A DNA stretch of 64,000 bases from Pyrocephalus nanus (Eukaryota; Chordata; Aves; Passeriformes; Tyrannidae). A model generated the notes under the pieces. The model saw only the letters and a program-made list of their open reading frames with translations. It was not told the origin of the DNA and did not search any database. The position numbers were made by a program, and so were the translations under genes. Location of the stretch: the NCBI GenBank assembly GCA_038380795.1, contig CM076268.1, positions 17,550,001 through 17,614,000 of the forward strand. The letters run 5' to 3'. Positions within the stretch are counted from its first letter, which is position 1. Each line of letters starts with the position of its first letter. Shown piece after piece: positions 21,136-36,100 of this stretch.

Positions 21136-24100
21136 TACCAGTCTACAAGTCTCTTCCCTTGGTTTTGGGTAGACAAAGGCATAGCTGCAAGTGAGGAGTC
21201 AGGAGAATAAGAGGAATTAAAAGCTGTATTGAAGATGCTAACATAATAAAATTTTTTGCTTTTGTGGGAACACTTCTCAACAGACGTCTGAACTTCATTT
21301 ATCCCTTCACAGTTTTTGAGCCTAAATCAGCCATTTGGTGAGCTACTTACTGAACGTTTTGTCTTTTTTTGTCAAAAGCAGAGGTCAATTAATGTTGTAC
21401 TTCTAGTTATCTTTACTGAAGCTGCCAGTTTGTAGTGTGGAAGCAAACAATTTCTGTGACATTTAGTGGTATATGACTGATGAGCTGGAGTGTTTACATG
21501 GGGTTAATTGGGGAAGTCGTTGCTAGCTATGGAAAGCACAAGGGGAAAAATAGGGGATTGATTTAGATTAAGAGTTAAGCATGTCTGGATAAAAGTAAAC
21601 AGTTGGATTTCAGCTCTTATTTTACAGGAGGCTTTTTTATAGCTCTTTATTGAATAGTCATGGAGTACATTACAGTTCATTTGCACACTAGCATGGTACA
21701 TTCTTAGGTGGTTTTATTAGGAGCTTGCCTTTGAACTAATTTCCTTCTTCCATTCTATGTTACTCCCTTTTCAGTTTTTATGTACATTAGATTGTACCTT
21801 GCCAAAAAACTTCCATTATCTATATTGTCTGGTAAAATTATGACAACAGATAACAACACTTAGAGGCAAAGGACAGAAACTGGTTATCAGGGTGTGCCTT
21901 GGACACAGAGGAAAAGGAATGAGGGATGGAATAAAGGGATACAAGAGGTCAGGTATGCTGAAAATAGACTATGGTTAAAATACTGATTTATAGAAATATA
22001 GAAAATGTCAAGGGTTTAGTATGTACGCTAATGAGTAGGCTAATTTTGTAACAAGTGTTTAGGGTATTTCCACAGAGGATAAAGTGAAAAGCCGAGGGAA
22101 GAGCTAAACAGAGACCATGGATTATGAGAGTTCAGAAAAAGCAGTGCAAGTCATGAGGTGAAGAGAGAGTTCTGGACTATACTGACACATCTGATCCCCA
22201 GGATTGGCCAAAAACAAAATGAAATGTGCTTCTGTGAAATCCCAAAAATCTGAAAAAGGATGTGTGGTGTTTGTTTGCAGCACTGAGGTTTCACTTGCAA
22301 GTCTAAAGAAGGTGGGTTTTTAAAGTTTAGTTTTATCACACTTTGTTACCCTGTGTTTGATCTGAACAAATATAATGAGTGAAAGTGATTAGGGTGTTAA
22401 AAGGTACTGTAGGCTATTTATAGTTTATCAGATATCAGTCAAACCTAGGACAAGTCCGTGTTGAATGGCGCAATGACTCTTTCACTGCTTGCTTAGTGGG
22501 GCTCAGTTTCTCTTCAGCAAAGGTTTATCTGCATCAGACACACTGCTGAGAGGATGATAGCTTCTCACAGGCAAACATACTGTTACAGGAAACTGTCTAT
22601 TCTGCAGGAAGCTTGAAGGGAATTCTCTTGAGTTAAGCAGATTGTCTGAACCACCTGTATTTGTAATACCCAGCATCAGCTCCACAACATACATCAGAGG
22701 GGAATACATCAGTCCTTGGTTTTCATTTAAAGGCAATTACTGTGATTTTTATTAAACTTTTAAATTTTTTTTCAATGTTTTAGAACCTAAGAGTCATATT
22801 TCCAAGATTTGGTTCAGTCAAAGCATAGAAGTAGGTCTTGTAGCCCTGGAAGTTTGTTCACTTTTATAATGGATTTGCAAGTTTGATTGTTTGTTTGTTT
22901 GCCAGATGCATCAGAAACTTCTAGAGTTCTGACAGATGGAAATGTGAACAGAGGCCTGTGCAACTGGGATGTTTACACTACTGTTTGTAAATTCTCCCTT
23001 ATGAGAAAATCCCTTGTAAGCCCATGAGAAAGTCTGGCAATTGAACTGTATGCTGGTGTTGTAGACAGATCAACTTGTGAGCTAGCAGCACATGTGAGCT
23101 GTAGTGGTATGGAGACAAAAACATCTGCTCACCCACAGGTGAACTGAAACTTTTATTTCCCCTCATCTGGCTCGCAGATGCCAGGCAGGTAATTAATCCC
23201 TCATGACCCAGAAGTCAACTGCCAGAGGAGGTGGCTCCCATCTCTGGGTGTCATGTGGGTTAGTCCAGTCACAATACAAGGAAGGACAATGACATGAGGG
23301 AATAAAATAAAGCAACATATTCCCTCTTTTCCGTTGCTGGAGACCAGAGCTCATCAGAGCAATGACATGAGCACACTTCAGCAGTCCCATGGGTGATTCT
23401 TTTGCTGCTATTTCTAAGTGGCTGGTGATTAGGGAGGGACAATCCCCTCCCAGTGGCTGGGAAGTCAGGTTTCATTTAGCCTTCTGAGTCAAAGCTGATT
23501 TCACAGTTGGAAATTTTTTACTGGTCAGCACTAGACCCAGAGTGTATAATTTTCATTTAATGATAATGAAGTGCACTGTTATGTGCAAAGCACGTAACAA
23601 GAGTTGAATTTTGATCTAATCAGATTTAAAAGGGTCCAGTTCTCATGCAGAACAACACACAGAAACACAAAACTAGAAAATTAAGAATATAAATGAGAAG
23701 CAGCTCACAATGGTAAAGGTTGAAATCAAAGTACATATTTGGACATATTTAGATATGTTTAACTCTGATACAATTCATACATAACTCTGAACAATTCATA
23801 CAAACCAGGTTGTAAGTAAAGCCATTTTCTATACAAATTGGCAGTTTCCCCAGTAGGGACCTTTATCGGCTCAGTGACCACAAGGAACAATGTAACTTTG
23901 CATTACCTGTTTTTATTTTAAGCTAAATGGGAGAAATTACTGAGCCAAACAATCAGAGTAATTTTTTTTCAGTTTGACTTCAGAGTGAGCTTGACTACAG
24001 AGAAAGTACTCTGTCTGGTTGGTTTCCTCTGATGACAGTGTAGCTTCTTTACAGTGAAAGGAGAAAATACCTTTTATAGGAAAATATGAGCAAAAACCCA

Positions 24101-24799
24101 TGAAACCTGATGTGGGAACTTGGGCAGGTATAGTTTATAAAATTACATCTAAACAGTTTCTTCTTTCTTGGTTTTACCCTGACTAGAGTATTTACTGACT
24201 GTACTGCTTTTATGTCACATTTCCTGCTACGGTCTTGAGTGTACAAGCTGTAGGAGGTTTTTTTAAGAAAAAATTCCCAGTAGTTCATATGTATCAAAAA
24301 GTACTTCTAGCCTGAACTTGCAGATAGAGTATGCAGTCCAAAACAGTGAGGAATGGCTATTTCATGAGCAGAATTTCACAACCTGGTGCCCCTCTGTGGT
24401 AAGCACAACTCTGCATGGTTTGTGTTTGTGCATTAGAGCACCTTGGGAAGCACAGTGCATGAAATGAGCTGCCTTGGCAACATAAACATTACCTGCTTCC
24501 TCGTCCTGCACTGTGGAAGGTACATTTTGTAATCAAGATCAATTTTCCCTTCATTTTAATGTTATCTTTTCTTTGTGTTATTTGGTTCTGGGTTTATATT
24601 TTAGTAGGTTATTGTATTGTTAATAGGTTCTGGGAGGGGAGATTGGAATTGCCTTTGCTGTGAGGACAGTGCTGTGTGTGAGAGTGAATGTTTCAGTCTC
24701 AGGCAAGGAGCCAAAAGGCTCCTATGTACACAGTTAACACAGACAGCTCTTGGAGAGGTCCTGGTTAGCTCAGGGAACCTGAGATCTCAAGATCAGTGA
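21136..24799. other. Non-coding stretch
   Basis: No exon is recognised. A near-tandem duplication of about 20 bp lies at 23761-23801. Purine-rich and AT-rich sequence otherwise fills the interval. Confidence 0.45.
23761..23801 (+). repeat. Near-tandem duplication of about 20 bp
   Basis: AACTCTGATACAATTCATAC at 23761-23780 recurs at 23783-23801 as AACTCTGAACAATTCATAC, with a one-base deletion. It is a local duplication with no obvious role. Confidence 0.85.
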
Positions 24800-24945
24800 A
24801 GTTCTTCAGAACAGGGATTTGAATGAGCCACCTCCCTTGACCTTCTGGCCACGCTGCTTTTGAAGCAGCCCAGGACACGGTCAGATTTCTGGGCTGTGTG
24901 TGCACAGTGCCAGCTCATGTCCAGCCTCTCATCCACCAATTAATT
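24800..24945 (-). mobile_element. CR1 LINE internal fragment, minus orientation
   Basis: The + strand shows CCTCCCTTGACCTTCTGGCC, then AGCAGCCCAGGACACGG, TTTCTGGGCTGTG, and finally CCAGCTCATGTCCAGCCTCTC with CATCCACCAA. This is the reverse complement of the CR1 ORF2 3' region, which encodes the part downstream of the reverse transcriptase core. The fragment is short and has lost coding capacity. Its 3' UTR is not attached. Confidence 0.85.
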
Positions 24946-27900
24946 ACAACTGTGTAATTAAGTATGAGAACAGCACCTTGAAAAATGGGACCGAAGCTTG
25001 AGGGGAGGAAATCTGGAAGAATTCCTGCAGGAAACAGTGCTTACAGATCTCATAGCTGCAACCCTAATCTATCTCCTGGGGTTTAAAATCTCGTATCTTG
25101 TGGGACACCACAGGCCAAGTGTTGCATGCCAGAGCAAATGTGACTAGTTTAATTGTACCAGTTCCCAATCTTAAAGGGGTCTTAGCAATTCCAGTCTTCA
25201 CTTGTTTTTCAGTCTTCATTATATATAGCATGAAAAAATGTAACCAAAACTACCTTTTCCCTTTCTATTCTGTTTTTCCTATTTTGATGGGATGTATGTC
25301 AGATTATTCTGAATTTTGGAAACACCATTTTTTAGGAAAAGTAATACACATTTTTCTTTCATGAATACAAACAGTTCTTTTTAGTAATCCTTTTTTTAAT
25401 TTTCCCCTTATTAAACATTCATTTCTAAAATCTACATGGGGCAAAAAAAAAAAGATTCATTTGTTATTTGCTACAATGATGCAATCAAGAATTCTAGTTT
25501 TTTGTCAGATATGCCTTTTCCTCTTTGTGTTGTCTTCCTTAATGCTAGTATTGAAGACATACTGTAACACTTCTTAATACTAAAAGTATTGCAAGTGTCT
25601 GTCATACACACTCATATCCTATCTTGAAATTATTGTTTCAGAAAACTTGCCCCGGTGTGTGAAGTAGGATCTTCATTATCACCCCTATCTTAGGGTTTTC
25701 TTGAGGTTTTGAAAAAATTAAAAATAATGCAGAAATAACCCTTTCAGACTGAATATTTGAAAATTTCCAGAACAGATTAGCAATAATGTAGTTGCTGAAA
25801 CCACAGTGTCTCACAAGTAAGGTCAGAGCTAAAAAATGTAAACCAAATGAGCCCTGTTCCCCAAAGGCTGTTTTCATTTAAGAGAAAATTCTCCTCACTC
25901 TTAATCAGATTTCAGATGTGTATACAATAAAGGGTATTGAACTTTGTAACTGAAGTAATTCTCCTGAATGCCCCTTATTTTAGAGACTATCACCCATTCC
26001 AGTACCAAAATTATTTCTGCTCTATACAGATCCATTGTTCCTTCAGCTTTGTTATCAATAATTGCTTATATGAACAACTTTGAAACAGGGGCTTACAATG
26101 CTCTCACAGAATAGCTCCTAAAGAAATGTGGTTGCATTCCAAGTCTTCCTTGTGCCTCACATCCAAATTCTTGGCCATGGAATTCTGAGAAATTTAGACA
26201 GGGAAAAAAAAAACAAAACAATTTTTCTCAATGCAAAGGGACTAACTATTACTTAGTTCAAGCTCAATAAATAGAGTTGTATCTTGTGAATTATTCTTCA
26301 GCTGACTTCATTCTTTTCCAGCTCAAAAACCTTCTGGTTTGCATTTTATTTGTGAATATTCTGCCAGTATTATTGCAATGCCAGAAAAATGTACTTACAG
26401 AGGAAGATTGTGTTTTGACCATAGAACAAAGTAAAAGGTTCCTGCTTCACAAAGATTGCAGTTTAAGTGTAAAACAACATGAATGTCCAGAGGACTGATG
26501 TGCAGAGACAATAGGGCAACAAATTGTGGTCTTTGTATTCCAAATTTTTTTCAGTATTCTATAAGCATCACAACAAGGGAAAGGTTTTAAGCAGGTACTT
26601 GAAGAATAGTAATTTTCATTTTGTAAATATTAATGGAAAGAAACTTCCAAGTTTCCAGTGTGAAGTGGATATAAACACAGCAGAAGTTTAAAATGTAGAA
26701 TGTAATGTTAGGCAGCAACCATCACTGACAGTGGAAGTTGTAATCTGACCTTGATATTATATGAGAAATGATGTCTATAAACAGATTTTGTTTATTTTAA
26801 ACAGATTTTCTTTTGGAGAAGACCAGTAGTCTATATTTCATGTACTACAGCAAAGGAAAGATGCAAAGAGGACTGAGAAGTTCTAACAGAGGGAAGAAAC
26901 TAACTTTGAAATATCATACAGGCTATGTATAAAAAGAGCAAGAATGTCTTTCTTCAGAAGAAAGATTTCAGAGTGATGAGATGACTACCTGAAGAGCAAG
27001 TCTTAGATATGTGAAAGGCTAAGAAAGGATGTCTTGGTAGTGTTGTATGAAAAAAACTGCAAGCCTCAATATGAGAACTTAAGGACAAGTCCATGTCAGA
27101 AATCAGAAATGAACCTTCTAATGATGTCATTGCATCTTATCCATTGTGCCTGTGAAAAAAGATGGAAGATATTTGGAAGGGAATTATGAGTTCTTTTCAG
27201 ACTTCACTGATGTAATCTTAACATCCCTAAGAAGATACTTGATGTATGAAAGAAAGTTTTGTTGGGACAAAAGTTCCTGGTGTTCAGGGTTGGATCTGTA
27301 AATTGTCAAACTAGAGATGGGAGCTGAGTTTGTAAATCTTATGATTTACTAGAGCTAAGGTATAAATGGAGCAGTGGAAAGGATTGTGTATTTATGGGCT
27401 TGGAAAACAGCTAGCACTCAAAAGGGAGAAACATTAAATACTGGTTTAGAGGAGAATTTAAATCCAAACTTGCTGTCACTACTGGGTTCAGGAAGGATGG
27501 AGGTGATGGATTGTTGTATGAACAACTAATTTTAGCAAGGAAGAAAGGAAGGAAGCCAGGAAGACTACAGAGTAATTTAACCATTATAGAAGTAAGTAAC
27601 AGCATTAGTAGGAAGTTGTACTATCTTTTGCTAAACCAACCAAAGTTGGAGAATAAGTCTCTGCTTTTTTTTTCAGCAATATTGGATGAGCTAATATAAC
27701 ATACTACCTGAAACAATGTTGCCTTTTTTCTTGTAGCACATTCCAAACCCAAATATCTAATGTGAGGTTGATATCAAATGAAGGTCTTGTCCTTCAAGTA
27801 CAGAAAGAAACCTTGCTTCAGAGTAATAGTTTGATATCAAAACTATATGAAAATTAGAACCAAAGATTTTACTTACTTTTTAATAGCTTTGGGACTCTTA

Positions 27901-30900
27901 ACAGCTTTCTTTGATCTCCAAAAAGCATTCTTGCTGATTGTATTCTTTGCTTGACACTGTTCTTGGCTTATTGGTTATTGGTTTCAGTTGTAGCAAAAAT
28001 GATATTTAAGACTTTATTTTTAGGTCTGGAACTGCAGACAACTCAAAGTATTAGTATTACAAAACTTAAGAAACAAAGACATCTTTTTCAACGTTTCTAG
28101 ATGAGGCATACTGTGGATTTCATAGTCAATTTTATTTTAAAATTAAACTTATAATTTTACTGTATCATCTTAAGTAATCTATAATATTAATATTAATATT
28201 TATTTTGATGGAATTATTCACTTACTGAGCATTAACTTACTAGCAGCTAGACTTTGTGAGAGCAGAAAGTATCAAGGGCATGTTTTACAGAGTAACCCCT
28301 GAAAAACATCGTGAGAGTTATAAAAACCTGTTATGCTGACCCATTTATGACAGCCAAAGAAATAAAAAGTAGTAAAAATTACCTTTAAAAAACATATTCT
28401 CAGAAATTATATGGGTTTTTTTTAGGTTCTGTTCATTAATGACTTGACAGGAAGTTTCCTAGCATGCATGTTCCTTCATTCAATCATTTTCTTTCATGTG
28501 CAACACAAAAGCTTGGCTAAGCAAATATAATGGGGAAAATGTAATCAGCAAAGTGAACCTTAATGAGGAAGTGAAATTATTGTCATAAAAATTCTGAATA
28601 GCATTTCTTTTTCCTTTTTTCCACGAACAAGACATCATTCTTACGTCATTCGACTGAAGTTAACATTGACATCATTGTATGAGGTATGAGGGTGTGAGGT
28701 AAACCTTTTCCTGTCCCGTGCCTTGTCTCTCAAAAGGCACTCTTGAGAGTTGAATCTGCTGCTGTTACTTATGTGACCCTTGGGGGCTTTGTCCATTCTA
28801 AACAGGTATCGCTTACCCCCTCAAGCCTATCTTGCCTACATGGGACAGAGCCTGTACCTTCTGTAAAGACAGGCTTTGGACTTGTACCAGTGGGAAAGAA
28901 TGGCTTAAATTGTATTCAGTTACCAGCTTGGATACCTGTGTTAGAGCTAGGGACAGTCTGTTGTTTGAGATTAGGCTCGGTGTTGGAGGTGGCTGGAGAT
29001 GGTCAGGAACATTTACTCACGGGAACTATAGAAACAGATCTGACTGACAGCTTCAGAAAGTGTTTTCTCTAGGTCTGATAGTGACTGAAGTGCTTAATCT
29101 CTGGTTATGGAGATGGGTAAATTAGGGTTTTGGTTAGAGAGGTGGCTGAAGAAACCCAGGCCCAGAAAAGATGTTTTTCTGCTGGATATTTCCAGGTAGA
29201 GGGTGATCCTAAGCACCTGGAAACAAACACCTTATACTTGTTTCTCAGAGATGTTGACATATCTGCCATTTGTATATAAAACTGAGTTCAGGGACAGCAT
29301 TTGAGAAAGTAGGGCTGGGAGAGCAAAGTTTGTTATTGATTGTTATCATAATACCTATGAAGAAAAACAAGGGAAAATTGAGATCTCTGAAAGTAAAGGG
29401 CTTTCATTGCTTTCTCAAATGTTAAATCCAGTCCCCAAAATGCAAAGTGGTTTTAGCATCATGTGGTACCTCAGTCAACTGCAGAACAAAGCCTAGAAAG
29501 GGCCTTGCTGTTTCATGATGAAATGTTTATGGTATGCAGCAATAGAGAGCTTCTGTGGCCAGTAAAGATTGTGCTGAGTTCGGGGTCTGCTGAGGAAGGC
29601 TTAAGGTGGGATTTGGGTTTAAAAATAGCCTTAAAGCAAGCAGACTCCAGAAGATTATATTACCTGTCCCAAAGTGTAGTGCCTGAAGAGAGAGAAAAGA
29701 AAACCTATGTTGCCTGTCATACTTCAGGTACTTGCAGATGGCTGTACAAGGCATAAGGGAAGGGTTTGGGAAGATCTGTTACTCTGGTGGATTTTGTTGG
29801 GATGATATCTGATCGTTCCTTTTTAACTATGGGCACCTAATTTGACTCTGGTTTCATTTGAGCTTTCAAAGTCCTTAGATCTCCAAGATTTTCTGGAGAG
29901 TCCAGATAGCATATAAGAGAACTAAGACTGATGTCTAAATGAAGATCAAACCAATCGGCTTCACACATGAACATCAACCCTACGGCCTTAGTTAACTCTG
30001 GAATACTGAGTTGCCTCAGCTTGTTCTGAGCTGGACTGAGTTTTCTTGATGTCTGTAACTCACTTCTCCTTCTGTGGATTTTTAAAATGCATGGTTGTTT
30101 GGTTTTTTTTTTCCCAGAAGAACACTTTAAGCTCTAGTTTTTTCTTACTATGATGTTTGTTTCCTGTCAGCCTTGACATTTCTTGGACTTCACAATTTCA
30201 CCAACACAAAAAGCCTTCACATATTTGTGGAATATGGGTAGCAGGAATATGTTTTCACTTGTAGAAGGATCTATGCAAGTGGCAGACTAATTCAGTGAGT
30301 ATATGCCTGTGTGGGAGGGAAGGAAGAGGCTATCAGTGTATGGAAGCTGACATAACTCCTTAACAGCAAGGAAGTTTCCCAACTTGTGCAAGTCATCAGG
30401 GATGATAAGATTTATGATAGTAATCTCTTTAGCCAAGACTCTTGGAAGGCAATAGCATTTCCCGTGTTGAAGTGGGGCTCCAAGGGATTTTTTCAGTCAT
30501 TTTGAGGATTTCAGGAATAATTTGAAGTGAGTTGAATAAAGGTGAGAATGACCCTGACTAGATATAATGCAGTAGAATCTATCTCTAATTTCAAATCCAT
30601 TCTTGGCATATGTGATTTGTTCTTTTGAAAAGTAAGGGCGGGGGATTGATTATATATGAGAGGGCATGGGCAGGGTTACAAGCATATTTGCAAAATACAT
30701 TTTTTTCCAGTTCACATAATAAAGCACAAATTCATTTCTGTGCAGGCAAGAGGGGAATTGCCTTCTATTAATGGTTTTCTTTCTGTTGGAGAGCTTGTAC
30801 CAGCTTTGCCTGAAATCAGGTTCAGTCTTTACTGGTATTAACAGGGAATAGACTCTTCTTTCTGCATTCCAGAAAATGTTAATTTCCAATATAAAACTGA

Positions 30901-33147
30901 CTTAACATTACTGCGTCAAATTTATTTTCATGCCATATTCCTGTTCAAAGATTTGATACTTTCAATTTTCAGAAAGAGCAAGCATCTTGCTTAAAACTTC
31001 AGTTTTAGTTCTACTAAGAGAATGTTTCACCAAACAGTTTTATTATTTTGATTATACCCTCTCTGCATGGGACTTAGCTATAATTATGGGAAATTAGGGA
31101 ATTTTTCTGCTGTGGAAACATAATAACAACTTCTGTTATTATTTTTAGATCTGTTTTGAAAATGTAATTATGAATGTTACTTGACTTTCAAATCTCACAT
31201 TAATCAAATCTTTATATGCTGGGAAACTCCTGGTTGACAGAGTCAGCCAAAATTTTTTCAGTGGGGTAGACCAATTTCAGTGTTCCTATGCAGAGAAAGT
31301 TAGAGGTTTTCAAATTCATTTTTTTAGCAGTAGCAAAAAGAGATTCAGCAGAAGAGGAAAAGGAAAGGAAGGCTGGGAGCAGTAAAGTGCAGTTTGGGAT
31401 GAAATAAAAGGAATTAAGGGGGTTCTGAGAATAAGGTAAAAGCAGAGGTCATTTTGGATCAAGACAGTGGTTTTTTCTTTTCTGTTTTACTTTTGTCATC
31501 TTTCCTGCAGTCTCCCCTGTGCATTGAGATCCCTTTGTTGCTACCAGCACACACAAGCCTGTCTAGCCCCAGCAGCTGCCTGGTGCCACCATCGTTTCAA
31601 GCAGCAGTGACCACACTTGAGTTCTCCTGTTCTCTGCACCTACTTTAAGGGTTGTCTTAGAGGACTTACATTCTTGTTTAGCACCAACCTATGAAAAATG
31701 TATGGATTGTGATATATAGGAGGTCAGATTGGCCTAATTATTTCAATGGCCCTAATGAGAACAAACATCTCAAGTGGTTAGGGATTCAAAACGACTGAAT
31801 GCTGGATTCAAGTCCTGGATCACTTTCCTTACAGAGAAAAGCACATGATGACACAAATATGAATCATCTTCTTTCTGGGAGATTCATAAGTAAAAAAGTT
31901 AAGACCTTTTGTTTGTCTAAGGTCAAAAGAAAACAAGCAGAGGAAAGAAACATTTAAGCTTTGGAGGATGGAATAGTCAGCTCCAACTTGCTTTCAGACT
32001 TCAGATAGGGATGGCTAGTAAGTTTCTGATAAAGCCAGCCTTGCACATTGCTGGTCTTATTGAAACCAACTCTAATTCAAAGAAACTCAGACTGTGATTC
32101 TCTTTTGATACAGATAGCTTTAATCCCTTATTTAACATTGTGTCTTCAACTAACATGGGCCTCTTCCCTAAGCAGAGTTGTCACAGGAGTTTATTCAGTC
32201 GAGTGCAGGCAGCAGAGCTAGAAGAAACACAACAAAACATATTTTGAGAATATGTTGTCAGAGCCATGTTCCTCCAAACGACGAGCACACAGTTACCTGT
32301 ACATGTCAGCTGGGCTTGATACCAGCTCTATGTAAAGTATTTCTTTTCTCTTTTGTTAAATATCTGAATCTCTACATCCATATAAGTCATTCTCTGACTA
32401 TTTAGAAGGCTGTTTAAAAACTGAGGAGAAAGAAATCTCTTTCAATCTATTAGAACTGAAAGTATGTCTTTTGGAAGAAAAGAATGTGAACTTTGCTGTG
32501 TGTTGCCTGAAACCTGACCTCTTCATGCCTTCAGCAGAGGTCTGTACAACTTATACCTGAGCATATCCTTCATAAGAATGCATCCATCTAACTGTGGATC
32601 TGTCTGACTTGTTTTCCAGAAAGAGCTGGAAATTATTTCATTTACTGTGTCAAAACTTTGCCACTAGTAATAGCTAAACACTTCCTTCACAGGAACACTG
32701 TTCCTTCAGACAGTGTTTCTTGATCAGATTTTTGCGTAAAGCTCTACTTCCAAGGAATCCATGAATAGTGAGGAATGTCTATATCTTGGAAATGTTTCAG
32801 TCTCCTGCAAGGAGGACTCAGGTCTTTCTTCAGACAATACACCAGCACTCAGTCTCCAATCTCCTTACAGTGAATTAGGTTGCCTGCTCTTGTGGAAAGA
32901 CCATGGCTAGCCTGAACAGGTAACTTCATGCATTTCTTGAGACTTCAGAAATTTAGTTTGTCATTAGATATGCCACACAAACAGCCCTTAAAAGTGTTGA
33001 GAAGGCTACTTGCAAAAAATTCTTTGGACGACGCTCTTTTCCATCAGGACTCCTGTTATAATTCTCATTGACTTTATTGGGAACTTGTTTTTCCACTTCA
33101 CCTCAATACAGCAACTATTCCAGAGAAAATAATATTGTAGATAAAGT

Positions 33148-33190
33148 GTTGGGTCTTGGTTTTGGTTGGGTTTGGGTTTGAGGGTTTTTA
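33148..33190 (+). repeat. G/T-rich tract
   Basis: Repeated TTGGGTTTGGG-like runs over about 40 bp. Four GGG runs occur, so a G-quadruplex on the + strand is conceivable. Confidence 0.7.
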
Positions 33191-36100
33191 AATATTAGGG
33201 AGAGCTGTTAGGCCAGAGCTTCTAATCTACTTTGTGGATTATTCAAGCAGTTAATCTTTCTGGTCCATCTCCTTACCACCTCCTTTGGCCTTTCCATTCT
33301 GAAAGCCAGTTGGGAGGAACACAAGAGAGGACAGTCAGCGGTTCGGACTATTTTAAGACCATTCCAGCATGCGTGATGGAAACTGCAGTAATTATCTCCA
33401 GTACAGCAATCTGAATGTTTATGTGCTCTTCTCTGTTCACACACAGGAACAAGCACATTAGTTCAAGACAGACATAGATTAAGTTTCTCAGCATCACTTA
33501 TCCCTAAGATAATGGAGAAGTACTTATGCAGTTTCGTGACAATTTTACCTGCGTGGATGTGGTGCCTATTGCCTTTCAGCTGGAATTTGCAGGCTTACTC
33601 TTTCCTTATTTGGACATAACAGTAATGGACAAAAAGCTTTGGGACCTCATGCTGGTCTTTGACTTCTGAGAAATGAACAGTGGAAACTGAGTGAGTTGGA
33701 AGATGAGAGTTACTTCTGCTTCTGGGAGGAAAAAATATGAGTTAAATGTCACAGTAGACCTTTCTGCTTTTCATGAACATGTTAAAGTAACCCTCATGAG
33801 CTTGATTTAGAGGTATATTAGGCAGAGGATAAAAGACAGGACAGAAGTATTGATTTATACTATGACTACATTTGGCACTTCGTCATACAGATCAGTTCCT
33901 GCATTTTAAATGTTTTTATTCTTGGCTCTGAGAGAAGTATAACAGATGTTCTCAACACCCCAATGCCATAAAAGTTTTCTATTTTAGGAGCTATTCAAAA
34001 GGCCATTCAATTTGTGCATCTTTATGAAATAAAGGGTGAACAATGTTTTTGTTCATGTATTCCTTTGCAAGAAAAGGCAAGGTGTAGTGAGAGCAGCAAG
34101 CTTTTCCCCCTCTTGTTTCTGGAGTAGCAATTTACTTCAAAACAATCAACTCTGCAGGGAATACCTTAAAAGATCATCCTGAATGGTAAAATACTGCTTG
34201 GTTTTGGGATTTTTCTACTAATGAATGTGTCACTACTATCACTAGCAATTTCTTCCTGCAGACGTATTCATATGCTTAATAACAGTTCAGATATTATTCA
34301 TGTGCATTGTTTCCTGAAGAGTGTCCCCTACTTTTAAACTAACTTATCCAGTGTACATAAGGACTCTGCAGACTGCATCTGTGGCCATCAGAATAGACAA
34401 AAGTAAGTCTTGAAGAAAACTAAAGCATACATTTAGTAGCAGACATTTATTCGCAAATTTTTATCATGTTCCCTTTTTTCCTATTTAGCCACATCAAAAG
34501 TATTCCATTTAAGAGTCTCTCAGTTGCAGATGACACAGCTGATCTCTTTCTTTGAACTCCAGGTGACATTCTGACTATGATCAGAATGCTTTGTCTACTG
34601 CCTCTTCTGTTCTACTGCCTTATTCTGTTTCATAAGGAAATTCCAGGGCGGATGATACTTAGAGTACATACAAGACCTGTAGCTTTGGATTTAGGGTCAT
34701 GGCCTCAGGTGTGTTTTAGTAGCATTCTTTCTTCTATTTATTTTCCTCTTGACAACATGTTGACACAGCATACCACTCTTTCTCAGAAATGTGTTGTGCC
34801 AGAAGGTGCCTACAATGTTACAGTGCAGACAGAATCTTGTATCCATTTTCTTGTGGGTCTTGCAGAGCTTGTTTTTTTTTATGTTTGTTCCCTGGTGATA
34901 GTGTTGTTGCAGGAACTATGGGCATATTCAAGACTCATACATGATTTTTAAGTTAGACAAGATTTATTTATATTAATGGTTTCAGGCAAGTCAGTAACAA
35001 CAAGTAACCTCCGTGAACAGACTGTTATGTAAATACAGGAAAAGCTAAACTTTACTGCATTTTCCTATAAAGGCAATGTTTACTGACAATTGGGTGTCTT
35101 TATTTGAATTATAAAGTATATGCATTGTAAATAACCACCATTTTTTGATCTAGTCCTTCATGACACAATGACCTATGTTGTGACTAAACATTTTAACTTA
35201 TTATATACCATAGATGTTCTTATTTCTATGATGAAGCTTTCCCCAAATCACAGCAAGTACTTGAGGAAGTTGTAGCCAAATCCACTTCTGAACTCCAACT
35301 GTGCATTCAAAGCTGCTGTTTCAGACATTTTGTTCTTTTATTATACACTTGGATAACCCACAGTTTCCAGCTTGTTAGAACAGCTGCTTCATTTCCAAAC
35401 TTTCTGCTACTCAACTGAATGTATGCCTTTCCACTGTACACTGCAGAGGTGACACATTTTGAGTTTGAAGTGGTCCTTTGAATGGTTATGCTCCCTCTCA
35501 AGCTATTTACAGGGTAAAGTCAGGAGTCAGAAGGGAGAGCCAGGGAGGTATTTTAAGAAAAAGTTGGTATCAACATTAGTATCATCTTGCAGGGGCATCT
35601 GAAAATTGTTAGTTGTTCAGCACAGTGTGCTACAAAGCCTTTTATAAGCTGAGAGTAAGAATAAGGCTTTTTTTCAATAGTGGTGCTCATTGATATGACT
35701 ACAAAAGTGGAGCCGGTGCTGCCCTGATGTGCCAGTCAAGTTCCACTGACAGCAGTGGACATCTCCTAGTGTCAGCAGGGAGAACCAAAATGTTAGGATT
35801 GTTTTGTGAGAAATAGCTAAATAAGTGGGATCTAATCCCAGAAAATAGTTGCAGAGTGTTCTGCCTAATATAAACAACATTTGTGGCAACTGTAAGTAAA
35901 GGCCAAATTCTATTTCATTTGAGAAGCTAACACTATGATGTCAGAGAAATTTGTGTGTATTTGCTTAATTTGTAGTCTTCAGAGATTCAGCCTGCTCCCA
36001 GCTGTTTTTTCCATCTTTTATTGAAGTCTGAGCTGAAACACTGCAATTTGGCAAGTATTGAGATTTAGAAAATGTGAATAATTTGGTTTCATTTTTCACT

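Noticed and set aside
34577..34951. 124-codon open frame on + with a hydrophobic N-terminus
   Set aside because: A frame of this length is expected a few times by chance in 64 kb. No family signature was seen and it has no splice or promoter context.
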